Shown here: in pieces, positions 42,679 through 51,238 of the stretch
How the letters are laid out: each line of letters begins with the position of its first letter
Position numbering within the stretch: the stretch's first letter is position 1
Source: Candidatus Amarobacter glycogenicus
GTDB taxonomy: Bacteria; Chloroflexota; Dehalococcoidia; Tepidiformales; Tepidiformaceae
Reading direction: 5' to 3'
Assembly (NCBI GenBank): GCA_016719395.1
Contig: JADJZF010000015.1
Coordinates: 76,722-140,721, forward strand
Length of the DNA stretch: 64,000 nt
Notes under the pieces: model-generated
The model's input: only the letters and a program-made list of their open reading frames with translations
Database searches by the model: none
What the model was told of the DNA's origin: nothing
Program-made: the position numbers and the translations under genes

Positions 42679-42763
42679 GCAGCCTCCAGCCGCCGCACGG
42701 TGAGCGACGGTGGCCGATTCTAGCGCGAAACCTGGAGCAAAGTGGGAGGAAAAGGGGAGATGG

Positions 42764-42837
42764 TAGCAGGGGGGAGACTTGAACTCCCGACCTCACGATT
42801 ATGAGTCGTGCGCTCTGACCAGCTGAGCTACCCTGCC
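42764..42837 (-). tRNA. tRNA-Met (anticodon CAT, elongator-like)
   Basis: Minus-strand cloverleaf with acceptor GGCAGGG/CCCTGCT, D arm AGCTCAGCTGGTCAGAGC, anticodon stem CACGA/TCGTG with loop CTCATAA and T arm GTTCAAGTC. Anticodon CAT; the paired first acceptor base excludes the initiator. A lysidine-modified Ile tRNA is a less likely alternative. CCA is encoded (42763-42761). Confidence 0.9.
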
Positions 42838-42878
42838 GCGAACTCTCACTTTACCACTCCCCCGGCTACCGAAAACGG

Positions 42879-43664
42879 CTACGGGGTTGGCACATCTTCC
42901 GGCCGGCGAGGGTCGACGCGCCGCATCGTCCACTGGACTCCGGATTCATTGAAGTCGACGACGGCCGCGAGTCCGGCCTTCCGGTTCGCGTCGGTCAATG
43001 GCATCGGTGCGCCCGAATACACCGCCGTCACACCCGCCGTGGTCACGTCGGCGTGAGGTTCCCAGTGACCGAACGCCATGTAGTCCCAGTGTCCCGCTGC
43101 CGCCGCCACTTCCGAGTCCTTGATCAACAGCGACCGGTGCATCTCGCCGCCTTCGCGCACGAAATGCCCATGCCCCATCGCGATGTGCCAGCGGTCATCG
43201 ACACGTTCCGGCAGCCCGTCGAGCGGCTTAAAATGCCAGTCGGTGTCGAGATACGCCCGCCCCCAGAGGACGAGGTCGAGTCCTTCCGGCTCCACCAGTT
43301 CCCCCTTGTGGCCGCGCACAATCGTCAGGCGCCGGGCGATGGATTCCATGTCGTGTCGCCAGTAGATGCTCCCCGGGTCCATTGGGTCGTGATTTCCCGG
43401 GATCAGGAACGTCTGGCCGCGGAACCTTCGGATCGTCTCCGCGGCGAAGATGACCGTTTCCTCCGGGACGCGGTCGTTGTCGAAGAAGTCCCCGGCGATG
43501 AGCAAGGCGTCGGCGTTCGTCTCGTTGGCCAGGTCAATCACGCGTTCGAAGGTGAGTTCCATCAACTCCCGGCGCGCGTTCCACTTTGCATCGCCGCTTC
43601 CCGCATAGGCTCCGAGATGGACATCCGAGGTGTGGACGATACGAAGCGGTTTCCGCTCAGGCAT
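42879..43664 (-). CDS. Calcineurin-like metallophosphoesterase (SbcD/Mre11-like)
   Basis: A 261-residue soluble phosphoesterase with the full metal set: HTSDVHLG (Asp14, His16), IAGDFFDND, PGNHDPMD, MGHGHF and FGHWEPH. The layout resembles the nuclease domain of SbcD but lacks the capping domain and has no SbcC beside it, so DNA or another phosphodiester may be the substrate. The start overlaps the DinB gene's end by eight bases. Confidence 0.85.
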   Translation of the reverse strand: MPERKPLRIVHTSDVHLGAYAGSGDAKWNARRELMELTFERVIDLANETNADALLIAGDFFDNDRVPEETVIFAAETIRRFRGQTFLIPGNHDPMDPGSIYWRHDMESIARRLTIVRGHKGELVEPEGLDLVLWGRAYLDTDWHFKPLDGLPERVDDRWHIAMGHGHFVREGGEMHRSLLIKDSEVAAAAGHWDYMAFGHWEPHADVTTAGVTAVYSGAPMPLTDANRKAGLAAVVDFNESGVQWTMRRVDPRRPEDVPTP

Positions 43665-44166
43665 GGTGGCCGGCCTTCATCGCAAGGACCTGGCGCGTGT
43701 GGTCCAGCGCGTGGACTCCGAGGAAGAAGTACCACTCGCGCCAGTTTAGCTGTCCAAAAACCGGATGCTCCCAGGTCGTCTCGAGGAATCCGGCCGGGTC
43801 GGCCGCGCTGACATGCGCCCAGACCGAGTCGGCCGACTCAGTCAGACGCGCCTGGAGCGCCTCGATCTCGCGAGGGAACGATGGCAGCGGGTTGTTCGGT
43901 CGCTCGCCCGTGAGCGAGGTGTGGAGGACCGCTTCTCCGACCAGCCAGTTCCATTCAGCGAGGTGTTTCAGGGCGTCGATGGGCGCCCATTCCTCGCCGG
44001 GGCTGGCCGTTGCGACGGCTTCGCGGGTGAACCCTCCGATGGCCTCGCACATGTCGGAATAGCGCGCAGCAACCGAGTCGCGGATGGCCTCAAGTGGTGT
44101 CCCGGCGGTCTCGGTCCGGATCCAATCGCGAATCCGGGCGGCCTGCTCCGGTGTTGGGTCGCTCAC
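43657..44166 (-). CDS. DinB-family protein
   Basis: A 169-residue four-helix bundle. DinB/DUF664 features: DWIRTETAG..., WAPIDALKHLAEWNWLVGEAV with the first His ligand, and WREWYFFLGVHALDHTRQVLAMK with the two C-terminal His ligands for a metal. Relatives are thiol-dependent S-transferases. The GTG start overlaps the stop of the methyltransferase gene (GTGA), giving a coupled set of three genes. Confidence 0.85.
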   Translation of the reverse strand: MSDPTPEQAARIRDWIRTETAGTPLEAIRDSVAARYSDMCEAIGGFTREAVATASPGEEWAPIDALKHLAEWNWLVGEAVLHTSLTGERPNNPLPSFPREIEALQARLTESADSVWAHVSAADPAGFLETTWEHPVFGQLNWREWYFFLGVHALDHTRQVLAMKAGHHA

Positions 44167-44843
44167 GACGGCGTCCCGACGATGGCGTCGGTCCGTTCGA
44201 ACACCGAAAGCCCGATGAAGCCCAGGCTCTGCCGGATGTGGCGGATCCGCCTCAGCCCCGGGCATTCCGGCCACGGATGCCACCGGTGCTCGACGGCGAC
44301 CACATGGCCGCCCGGCCTGACGACCCGTGCCAGTTCGGCGACTGCCAACGGGCGGACAGCGGGCGGGAGGTGCCCGACATAATGCGAGGAGATCGCGGCA
44401 TCAAACGCGCCTTCGTCGGCCGGCAACGCGAGGCCGTCAGCATGGACGAGGCGGATACGCTGATGTTTCAGCCGGCGGCGGGCCCGTTCGAGCAGGTACG
44501 GGGACAGGTCGACCCCGACAAGGTCGTGGCCGATGCCGCGTTCGGCGACTTTTTGGAGGAGCCGGCCAGGTCCGCAGCCGACTTCGACCAGGGCGCGCGG
44601 GGCCAGGCGGGCCAATTCGCTGACAGTCGCGCGGATGGTGCTGGCCTCCAGCCCCTGGTTGTACACATGCCGGACGAGGTTCTCGTACCCTGCGGCGCTC
44701 CGGCGCGAAAGGTAGCCCTCCGGGAGAAAGTGCCAGCGGTGGAGGTACCAGGACGGGTAGGAGATGCGCGGATCGCTGGTAGGCATCGCCGTCGCCGCTG
44801 CCACGAGGGCTCGTGCCTGGTTGGACGGCATGCGTTTCAACAT
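44163..44843 (-). CDS. Class I SAM-dependent methyltransferase
   Basis: A 226-residue enzyme with LVEVGCGPGRLLQKVAERG (motif I, about 89-107), GVDLSPYLLERARRRL, VHADGLALP, FDAAISSHYVGHL and RVVRPGGHVVAVEHRWHPW. The UbiE-like methyltransferase core is plain; the substrate, probably lipid or small molecule, is not. ATG 44843 or ATG 44831 could be the start; ggggg precedes both. Confidence 0.8.
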   Translation of the reverse strand: MLKRMPSNQARALVAAATAMPTSDPRISYPSWYLHRWHFLPEGYLSRRSAAGYENLVRHVYNQGLEASTIRATVSELARLAPRALVEVGCGPGRLLQKVAERGIGHDLVGVDLSPYLLERARRRLKHQRIRLVHADGLALPADEGAFDAAISSHYVGHLPPAVRPLAVAELARVVRPGGHVVAVEHRWHPWPECPGLRRIRHIRQSLGFIGLSVFERTDAIVGTPS

Positions 44844-44930
44844 CCCCCGGATCGTAGCCACCAGGACCGGGATGTTCCACCGTCTCCTGAGCCGTAGACT
44901 TCCCTCCATCTGCCCCAAAGAGGAGTACCC

Positions 44931-45233
44931 ATGATCACCATCGTCGCAAAACTCCAGGCCGCGCCTGGCAAAGAAGCCGAACTGAAAGCCGTCCTCACGG
45001 AAATGGTTGCGAACGTTAAGACCCACGAAGCTGGCGCCGTCCCGACGTATTCGCTCCACGTCTCCGACACCGACCCGGCACTCTTCCTCTTCTACGAGAA
45101 CTACCGGGACGCGGAGGCACAGGCGGCGCACAACGTGACCGGCCACATGAAGGCCATGAGCGCGTCGCTCGCCGGTCTCCTCGGGGGACGCCCCGTTATC
45201 GAGCGCTATACGCGCATCGCGACCGTCGAATAG
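44931..45233 (+). CDS. Antibiotic biosynthesis monooxygenase (ABM)-domain protein
   Basis: A 100-residue dimeric alpha/beta-barrel protein: MITIVAKLQAAPGKEAELKAVLTEMVANVKTHE at the start, then FLFYENYRDAEAQAAHNVTGHMKAM. It resembles YgiN-type quinol monooxygenases that act without cofactor. ATG 44931 follows aaagaggag. A strong hairpin closes the gene. Confidence 0.85.
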   Translation: MITIVAKLQAAPGKEAELKAVLTEMVANVKTHEAGAVPTYSLHVSDTDPALFLFYENYRDAEAQAAHNVTGHMKAMSASLAGLLGGRPVIERYTRIATVE

Positions 45234-45242
45234 ACCGTGTCC

Positions 45243-45274
45243 GTGTGGTTGCCCGTTACGCCGGGCAACCACAC
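45243..45274 (+). terminator. 13-bp hairpin between ABM and uppP genes
   Basis: GTGTGGTTGCCCG (45243-45255) pairs perfectly with CGGGCAACCACAC (45262-45274) over a 6-base loop and is followed by cttg. It ends 11 bases before the UppP start codon, so it may also influence uppP translation. Confidence 0.75.
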
Positions 45275-45285
45275 CTTGAGGGCGC

Positions 45286-46107
45286 ATGGACTTCCTTCGC
45301 GCGGCCATCCTGGGAATCGTTCAGGGCCTCGCGGAATTCCTCCCGATTTCGTCCTCAGGACACCTCATCCTCGTCCCGGCGCTCTTCAAGTGGCCCGACC
45401 AGGGCCTGGCGTTCGACGTCGGGCTGCATTTGGGAACACTTCTCGCTCTCCTCATGTACTTCTGGAAGGATTGGTGGCGAATGGTTCGGGCTGGCGTGCC
45501 CGACTTCGTCCGCCACCAGTTCCGCTTCCGAAGGCACTCACGCGACAGCCAGTTCCTCTGGCTGATCGCGCTCGGTTCCGTACCCGCCGCCATCTCGGGG
45601 CTGCTGTTCGACGATTGGATCGAAGAACACCTCCGCCAGCCGTGGCTCGTGGCTCTGGCCCTTGGCGGGTTCACCTTCGTCATGCTCCTCGCCGATCGCA
45701 GGGCACGCATGTCGCGGACGGTCGAATCCATCGGGATACGGGATGTCGTCTTGATCGGGCTGGCCCAGGCGGCCGCGCTCTTTCCGGGAGTGTCCCGTTC
45801 CGGCGCAACGCTCTCGATGGGGATGTTTCGCCACCTGACCCGCGATTCAGCGGCCCGCTTCGCGTTTCTCTTGGGCACTCCCGCCTTTGTCGGTGCCGCG
45901 CTGCTAAAGGCGGGAGATCTCTCTTCTTCCTCTGGACACGAACTGGCCGAACTCGTCATCGGTTTCGGGTGTTCCTTCGCGGTCGGGCTCGCAGTCATCC
46001 ACTACCTGCTCCGCTTCCTGCGAACCCGGACGCTGATGCCGTTCATCCTGTATCGCTTCGGTGTCGCGGCGCTGGCCCTGGTCATCGGTGCAGTCCGCGT
46101 GGCCTGA
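45286..46107 (+). CDS. uppP: Undecaprenyl-diphosphatase
   Basis: A 273-residue BacA-type membrane phosphatase that recycles undecaprenyl diphosphate in peptidoglycan synthesis and gives bacitracin tolerance. Signature motifs are present: GIVQGLAEFLPISSSGHL (catalytic Glu17, Ser cluster, His26) and LFPGVSRSGATLS with the catalytic Arg near residue 170; eight hydrophobic segments. The start ATG 45286 is preceded by cttgaggg. It stands between the ABM gene and two SDR genes. Confidence 0.95.
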   Translation: MDFLRAAILGIVQGLAEFLPISSSGHLILVPALFKWPDQGLAFDVGLHLGTLLALLMYFWKDWWRMVRAGVPDFVRHQFRFRRHSRDSQFLWLIALGSVPAAISGLLFDDWIEEHLRQPWLVALALGGFTFVMLLADRRARMSRTVESIGIRDVVLIGLAQAAALFPGVSRSGATLSMGMFRHLTRDSAARFAFLLGTPAFVGAALLKAGDLSSSSGHELAELVIGFGCSFAVGLAVIHYLLRFLRTRTLMPFILYRFGVAALALVIGAVRVA

Positions 46108-46170
46108 CGAAGCACTGCCGTGCTCACAAACGTATGATTCGGGCGCACACGGTCCAGCAGGAGGAACCGC

Positions 46171-47013
46171 ATGGTATTGGAAAGACTGCGTCTCGACGGT
46201 CCGCCGAGGAAAGTGGTCATCGTCACCGGCGGCGGCCGCGGGTTGGGCAAGGCGATGGCCATCTCGCTCGCCGAAGCCGGAGCCGATGTCTGCATAGCCA
46301 GCCGCACCGTAAGCCAGCTCGAATCTGCCGCGGCCGAGATCGCGGCGGCTGGTGGGCGCCGGCCACTTATCGTCCCCACCAACGTCCAGAAGCGCGAAGA
46401 GTGCGACGCCCTGATCGAAAAGACCGTCGCCCACTTCGGGAGGCTCGACGTCATGCTGAATAACGCGGGCATCGGCGACCGCCGCGGCGCAGGGGACCGG
46501 ATCCAGGACCTCGAAGACGCCGACTGGCACGACACCATCGAGGTGAACCTCCACAGCACGTTCTACTGTTCGCGTGCCGCCACCAGGCAGTTCCTCAAGC
46601 AAGGTGGCGGGGGAGTCATCGTGAACGTGGCAAGTGGCACGGCTCTGCGCTCTTCGCCTCAATCGCTTGGCTACGCTGCCGCCAAGGCCGGTGTCATTTC
46701 GATTACGAAGAGCCTCGCTGCGCAACTGGTGGGCGAAGATATCCGGGTAAACTGCATCATCCCGGGTTACGTCGCCCAGAGCCCCGCTCAGAACGACGAC
46801 GAAGTCTCGATGCGCAAACAGCGCGGGCGATTTATTACCGTCCGACGCCTCGGCGAGGCGTGGGAACTCGGCGCACTGGCCGTATTCCTCTGTTCCGACG
46901 CTTCGAGCTACATCACTGGCGAATCCTTCCCTATCGATGGCGGCGGGCTCGCCGGCGGCATCGCACCGACTGGCTTCGCCATGGCCGAGACCGTGGAGGC
47001 GTCACGTGCCTGA
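46171..47013 (+). CDS. Short-chain dehydrogenase/reductase
   Basis: A 280-residue SDR with TGGGRGLG (about 19-26), NNAG, catalytic ASG and YAAAK, and C-terminal DGGGLAGG. The substrate is unknown; the sequence type resembles 3-ketoacyl/gluconate dehydrogenases. ATG 46171 follows aggagga. The end overlaps the next SDR gene by eight bases; the pair may act in sequence or together. Confidence 0.87.
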   Translation: MVLERLRLDGPPRKVVIVTGGGRGLGKAMAISLAEAGADVCIASRTVSQLESAAAEIAAAGGRRPLIVPTNVQKREECDALIEKTVAHFGRLDVMLNNAGIGDRRGAGDRIQDLEDADWHDTIEVNLHSTFYCSRAATRQFLKQGGGGVIVNVASGTALRSSPQSLGYAAAKAGVISITKSLAAQLVGEDIRVNCIIPGYVAQSPAQNDDEVSMRKQRGRFITVRRLGEAWELGALAVFLCSDASSYITGESFPIDGGGLAGGIAPTGFAMAETVEASRA

Positions 47014-47794
47014 TTGGGACCGCAAGCAGGGATTCGACCTCACCGGAAAGCGCGCCCTGGTCGTCGGGTGCTCCAATCCTTCCGGCCGCGCCATTGCCCT
47101 CGCATTGGCCGAAGCTGGCGCCGACGTCGCGGTTGCCTCGGCATCACTCGATGGCGACGAGGTGATGGAAGCGAAGCGGGTAGCCAGGGCCGTGGAGGGC
47201 CTCGGACGGAAGTCCATCTCGCAAGGCTGGGATGTCACCCTTCCGACGAACATCCAGGTTGGACTGAAGCAGATCGGCAAGGACTTCGGAAAGCCGAACA
47301 TCCTCGTCTACAACGCCGATGCGACCCTCGCCAAACCGATTGAGAAGACCACCGACAGCGACTTCGCCCGAATTCAGGCAGTGAACCAGAGTGGCGCTTA
47401 TTACGCCGCACGTTCGTTCCTGAAGGAGTTTCCGGAAGGCGAAACCGGCCGAATTCTCTTTATCACCTCGATCTTCGCCGAACGTGGCGTGGAGAACCCC
47501 TCGGCTTACACCACGGCGAAGGCCGGTGTCCTCGGTCTCAGCACGGCGCTGAGCCAGGAACTCGGTCCACGCGACATAACATCGAACTGCATCTCCACCG
47601 GCTGGATGGACTGGACACCAGGACGCGGCCCCGACGAAATCGGTGCCAATCTCCTCCTCCGGTTCATTCCCATGCGGCGCTTCGGCAAAGCCGAGGAACT
47701 CGCAGCGCTATCCGTGCTGCTTTGTTCCGATGCGGCCGGGTATTTCAGCGGCCAGGTGTTCCACGTCGATGGCGGCGTGAGCCAGCACCTGTAG
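47006..47794 (+). CDS. Short-chain dehydrogenase/reductase
   Basis: A 262-residue SDR with a divergent cofactor loop (VVGCSNPSGRAIALALAEAG), YNADATL in place of the usual NNAG, then ITSIFAERG and YTTAKAG, and the closing DGGVSQHL. The altered NNAG and glycine motif suggest a weakened or different cofactor site. GTG 47006 overlaps the preceding SDR, so the two are translated together and may form a heteromer. Confidence 0.85.
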   Translation: MPDWDRKQGFDLTGKRALVVGCSNPSGRAIALALAEAGADVAVASASLDGDEVMEAKRVARAVEGLGRKSISQGWDVTLPTNIQVGLKQIGKDFGKPNILVYNADATLAKPIEKTTDSDFARIQAVNQSGAYYAARSFLKEFPEGETGRILFITSIFAERGVENPSAYTTAKAGVLGLSTALSQELGPRDITSNCISTGWMDWTPGRGPDEIGANLLLRFIPMRRFGKAEELAALSVLLCSDAAGYFSGQVFHVDGGVSQHL

Positions 47795-47800
47795 CCCGGA

Positions 47801-48277
47801 ATGGCGGGTTCCAGGCCTCTCGTCGTCCGGCTTCTCGAGCAGAAGGGCATCGCGCACGAGGTGTACGCCTTCGATGACACGATCCGTTCAGCCCAGGAGG
47901 TCGCGCGCGTCACCGGCATGCCCCCGGAACAGGTACTGAAGACGCTGGTCGTCGAACACGACCCTCCCCGGGGGAAGCCTTATCTGGTGATGGTGCCTTC
48001 ATCACTTGAGATCGACATGAAGGTGCTCGCCGCGAGTCTCGGCGCGAAGAAGCTGCGGATGGCTTCACACCGGGATGCCGAGCGGCAGACGGGCCTTCGG
48101 GTCGGGGGAATTAGCGCCCTCGCCCTCATCGGACGCGGCTTCGAAGTCTTCGTCGAGGAAAGCGCCACGCTGTTCGAAGAGGTGCTCGTGAGCGCCGGTC
48201 AGCGCGGCTACGACGTCAGGCTCGCTCTGGCGGACCTGATCGCACTCACCGGCGCCGCCGCGGTCAGGGCGATCTGA
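47801..48277 (+). CDS. YbaK/EbsC-type aminoacyl-tRNA deacylase
   Basis: A 158-residue YbaK-domain protein: ERLL-like N-terminus LVVRLLEQKGIAHEVYAFD, QVLKTLVVEHD with the conserved catalytic Lys, LVMVPSSLEIDMKVLAASLGAKKLRMA, GGISALALIG and VFVEESATLFEEVLVSAGQRGYDVRLALADL. It removes wrongly attached amino acids from tRNA (Cys-tRNAPro in the type enzyme). It starts six bases after the SDR stop. Confidence 0.9.
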   Translation: MAGSRPLVVRLLEQKGIAHEVYAFDDTIRSAQEVARVTGMPPEQVLKTLVVEHDPPRGKPYLVMVPSSLEIDMKVLAASLGAKKLRMASHRDAERQTGLRVGGISALALIGRGFEVFVEESATLFEEVLVSAGQRGYDVRLALADLIALTGAAAVRAI

Positions 48278-48322
48278 GCCCGGTCGGGTAGCGTCGGCAC
48301 GCGTTCAGACCGGCACGGCGGT

Positions 48323-49342
48323 CTACCGTGAAGATCCGCGCGCGTTGAGCGCTGCGATGTCACGTTCTTCAGCCATCACCATGATGATGTCGCCCTCGTT
48401 CAGGAGGACATCGTTCTTCGGGCCAACCTCCAGTTGACCCGTCGCATGCCGGATCCCGAGCAGGGTGGCGCTTGCACAGCCGACGAGGATCTCGCCGACC
48501 TTCCGTCCGGCCAACGCGTTGTCGGGGTTCACTTCGAACTCGGCGAGGACGAGGTCGCCGTGCCGCCCACTCGCAAGCGTGTCCATGAAGTCGGCAGCAA
48601 GAGGTTGGAGGGGCCGCGAGGACCATCCGCCGCCCGCCGAGACTGTAGAGCGAGAGGACACGGTCGGCCCCGCGAGACGGAGCTTCTCTTCGTTGTGCGG
48701 AAGCCCACATCTTGCGACCACGTGGCAGCCGGGGTTCATCGATTTCGCCGTGAGCGTGATGTAGGTGTTTCCCGCGTCACTGTCGCTCGCGGCGAGGAGA
48801 CAGCGCGCGGTCCGGAGGTTCGACTGGTTCAGTACGCGTTCGTCCGAAGCATCGCCGTTGATCACGAGGTAGCCGAAAGCCCGCGCCCGTTCGTACTGTT
48901 CCGCCGTCTGCTCAATAACAACGAAATCGACCCCGCGTTCCTTGAGCTCACGGGCGATCTCCTGCCCCACGCGGCCGAAGCCGCAGAGGATGTAGTGGCC
49001 GGAAAGTTCGGCGATCTGCATCGTCATTCTCCTTGCGTAGAACCGGCTGCGCAGGTCTCCTTCGAGCACCTGCTCCATGACCAGGCTGAGCGTATAGAGC
49101 ACGGTCCCCACACCGAACAGGATGAGCACTACCGTGAAGAGCTTCGCCTTTGTGTCGAAGGTCGCGAGTTCGCGGAAGCCCACGGTGCTGAGCGTGGTCA
49201 CCGTCTGGTAGAGCGCGTCCACGAAGGACATGTCCGTGAGTAACAGGTACCCGCCCGTCCCCACCACGATCACGACACCGAAGAGTCCGAGCGCGACCTG
49301 GAGCCGGGGAGGGATCACAGCGGGGAGGGCGCGGAGGTGCAT
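48323..49342 (-). CDS. Potassium channel with RCK/TrkA domains; internal compensating frameshift pair
   Basis: A 339-residue channel subunit. Two membrane helices (about 15-35 and 65-90) flank the filter helix and TVGFRE (about 53-58); then an RCK-N domain (YILCGFGRVGQEIARELKERG, VINGDASDERVL) and an RCK-C domain (about 250-335, EGDIIMVMAEERD). Between them about 18 residues (GPTVSSRSTVSAGGGWSS) are out of frame: restoring one G at about 48655 and removing one C at about 48605 gives AGADRVLSLYSLGGRRMVLAALQPLA as expected. A TATAAT lies ten bases before ATG 49342, so the transcript is probably leaderless; ATG 49375 is an alternative. Confidence 0.88.
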   Translation of the reverse strand: MHLRALPAVIPPRLQVALGLFGVVIVVGTGGYLLLTDMSFVDALYQTVTTLSTVGFRELATFDTKAKLFTVVLILFGVGTVLYTLSLVMEQVLEGDLRSRFYARRMTMQIAELSGHYILCGFGRVGQEIARELKERGVDFVVIEQTAEQYERARAFGYLVINGDASDERVLNQSNLRTARCLLAASDSDAGNTYITLTAKSMNPGCHVVARCGLPHNEEKLRLAGPTVSSRSTVSAGGGWSSRPLQPLAADFMDTLASGRHGDLVLAEFEVNPDNALAGRKVGEILVGCASATLLGIRHATGQLEVGPKNDVLLNEGDIIMVMAEERDIAALNARGSSR

Positions 49343-49411
49343 CAGCCTTGGATTATACGTAGGCGCCCGGCTCATTCCTGCCGGGCCGCGATGTGGGCAT
49401 GGCGTCGTGCC

Positions 49412-51140
49412 CTATCTCATCAGGTCCAGGTACTTCCGCTTCATCCAATCGCCCTTCGCCCGGTACTCGGCGGCGGTGGCCAGCGTCCCCTTCCGTCCGC
49501 CCTCGCGGCCATAGGCAAGGTTCAGTGCTGCGTGGTGGTTCTCGGCGGCCGGCATATGGCGTGCGCGCTCCCTGGCCGCACGGTTGGTCCACGTCCGGCA
49601 GTACTCGATCGCCTCCTGGAGCTCGCCGTAGATATCGACCACTTCCACGACGCGGAGTGGCAGCGATCTGCTGTGGCTTCGGTGGCGGGGCGGCGACGCC
49701 GAACATCGTCATTTGTTGGCCCTCCACGAAACGGCCCGTCTCGTCGAGATACGCGTCGCCGGCCTCTTCGACGTCCAGGATCTCTACCTGTTCGCGCTCA
49801 TCGTCCTCCACCAGTTCGTCTGGCGCTTCGACCTCACGTTCGTCCGCTTCGAGGAAAAGACCTTCGCCGTTGGGCTTGAGGGCGACCGGCGGCGCCTCGC
49901 GTTCGAGGTGTTCGATGATCGATCCGAGACGTGGGTCACGGCCGATGAACACATGGAGGATGTTCTGTGCGGCCGGGAGCGTGTGGTTGAAGCGAAGTCC
50001 CCGCCCCAGCTGCTGGATCACCGGCTCGCGGCTGAACACCGCATCGAGCTTGAGTAAGACGCTCACCGTTGGCGCGTCGAACCCTTCGCTTGCCTTCTTC
50101 ACCTGGATGAGGACGTCGTACTTCGCCGCGTGGAAATCGCGCAGCCGGCGGTCGTTTTCGGCGTCGCTGAGCTCTTCTCCCGAATGCACCACCGCACACC
50201 TGAGCGAGGGGTGCCACCGGCCGAAGACGCGATCAAGGTGGTTCGCGTGCTCCTTCGTGGCGGCGAACACCAGCCCCTGGTGTTTCCCCGGCGCGACCTC
50301 GTTCTTCGCCAGGAGCGTCCGGGCGAACTCACGGACGAGGGGCTGAACGTAGTCTTCGTTCCATCTCAACTGTTGGCGCACACAGCGCTGGTCGAAGTCG
50401 GGGAGGTCCGCCATCTCGGAGGCGGTGAACTCGTAGACCTCGCCCGTGCTGTTCTTGAGCTCGACGGCGTAGTCCTTCATCTGCATGTTCAGCCGCTTCA
50501 GGATGCGGCCCTCTTTCCATGCCTGCCTCATGGTGACGTGGAGGAGGGGATCGATGACGAGACCCTCTCCTTCGGGGTCCTCGATGTATCGCGCCCCCGC
50601 GATCGGGTCGCGGTCGAGCCGAAGCGGCGTCGCGGAAAGCAGTAGCGCTGTCAGCACGGGAAGCTGCCCGAGCGCCTCTGCCCAGGTTCCGCGTTCGCCG
50701 AGATGATGCGCTTCGTCGCACACCAGGTGGACTTTCCGGCCGGCACAGAGCCGCCGGTAACGTTCGGGAGCGGCCGCCACCTGCTGGTAACTGGCAACGA
50801 TGAAGTTGGCGCCGCTGGCGCCTACCCGGTCAAGAGCGGCGTTTTCGGCCAGGATCTTCCGGATCGGCCGCGCACTCCCGATCACCCCGAGAGCCTTCTC
50901 GATGCCCGCATAGACCTGCGAACGGAGTACGTCCGTCGGCGTGAGGTAGAGGCACGTATCGGCCCCAACAGCGGCGGCGGCTACCTCGAACGAACCAACA
51001 CCGATGACCGTCTTTCCGTACCCGACGGGCACGACGATGAGTTCCGCGTGGGAACCGGCGCGCAGCGCCTGTGCGAACCTGGCCAATGCCTCGGCCTGGC
51101 CCGGCCGCAGGCGCGAATGTGCAGCGGGAGATGCGCTCAA
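49412..51140 (-). CDS. Superfamily 2 DEAD/DEAH helicase, frameshifted near the C-terminus
   Basis: Repaired, 575 residues. Helicase motifs: VPVGYGKTVIG (Walker A, about 38-48), CDEAHHLG (motif II), LLLSATPLRLDR (motif III), FDAPTVSVLLKLDAVFSREPVIQQLGRGLRFN (motifs V-VI). A charged linker rich in Glu/Asp (about 440-490) precedes the tail. The frame breaks at about 49657; removing one base joins QQIAA to LRVVEVVDIYGELQEAIEYC...WMKRKYLDLMR. It resembles UvrB/type-I-restriction-like translocases; no methylase or specificity gene lies nearby, so repair or RNA metabolism is possible. TTG 51140 follows cggagc. Confidence 0.82.
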
Positions 51141-51238
51141 ACTTGCTCCGAGAAGCGGATTCCTGGGCGATCAGCGTACGGCGAAGCGGATGCGCGTGTC
51201 TGCCGTCGCCCGCGCGACGAACCGTCATGCGCGGTAGG

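Noticed and set aside
44931..45233. Role of the ABM-domain gene in antibiotic synthesis
   Set aside because: No biosynthetic genes nearby; the small stand-alone type is usually a housekeeping quinol monooxygenase-like protein.
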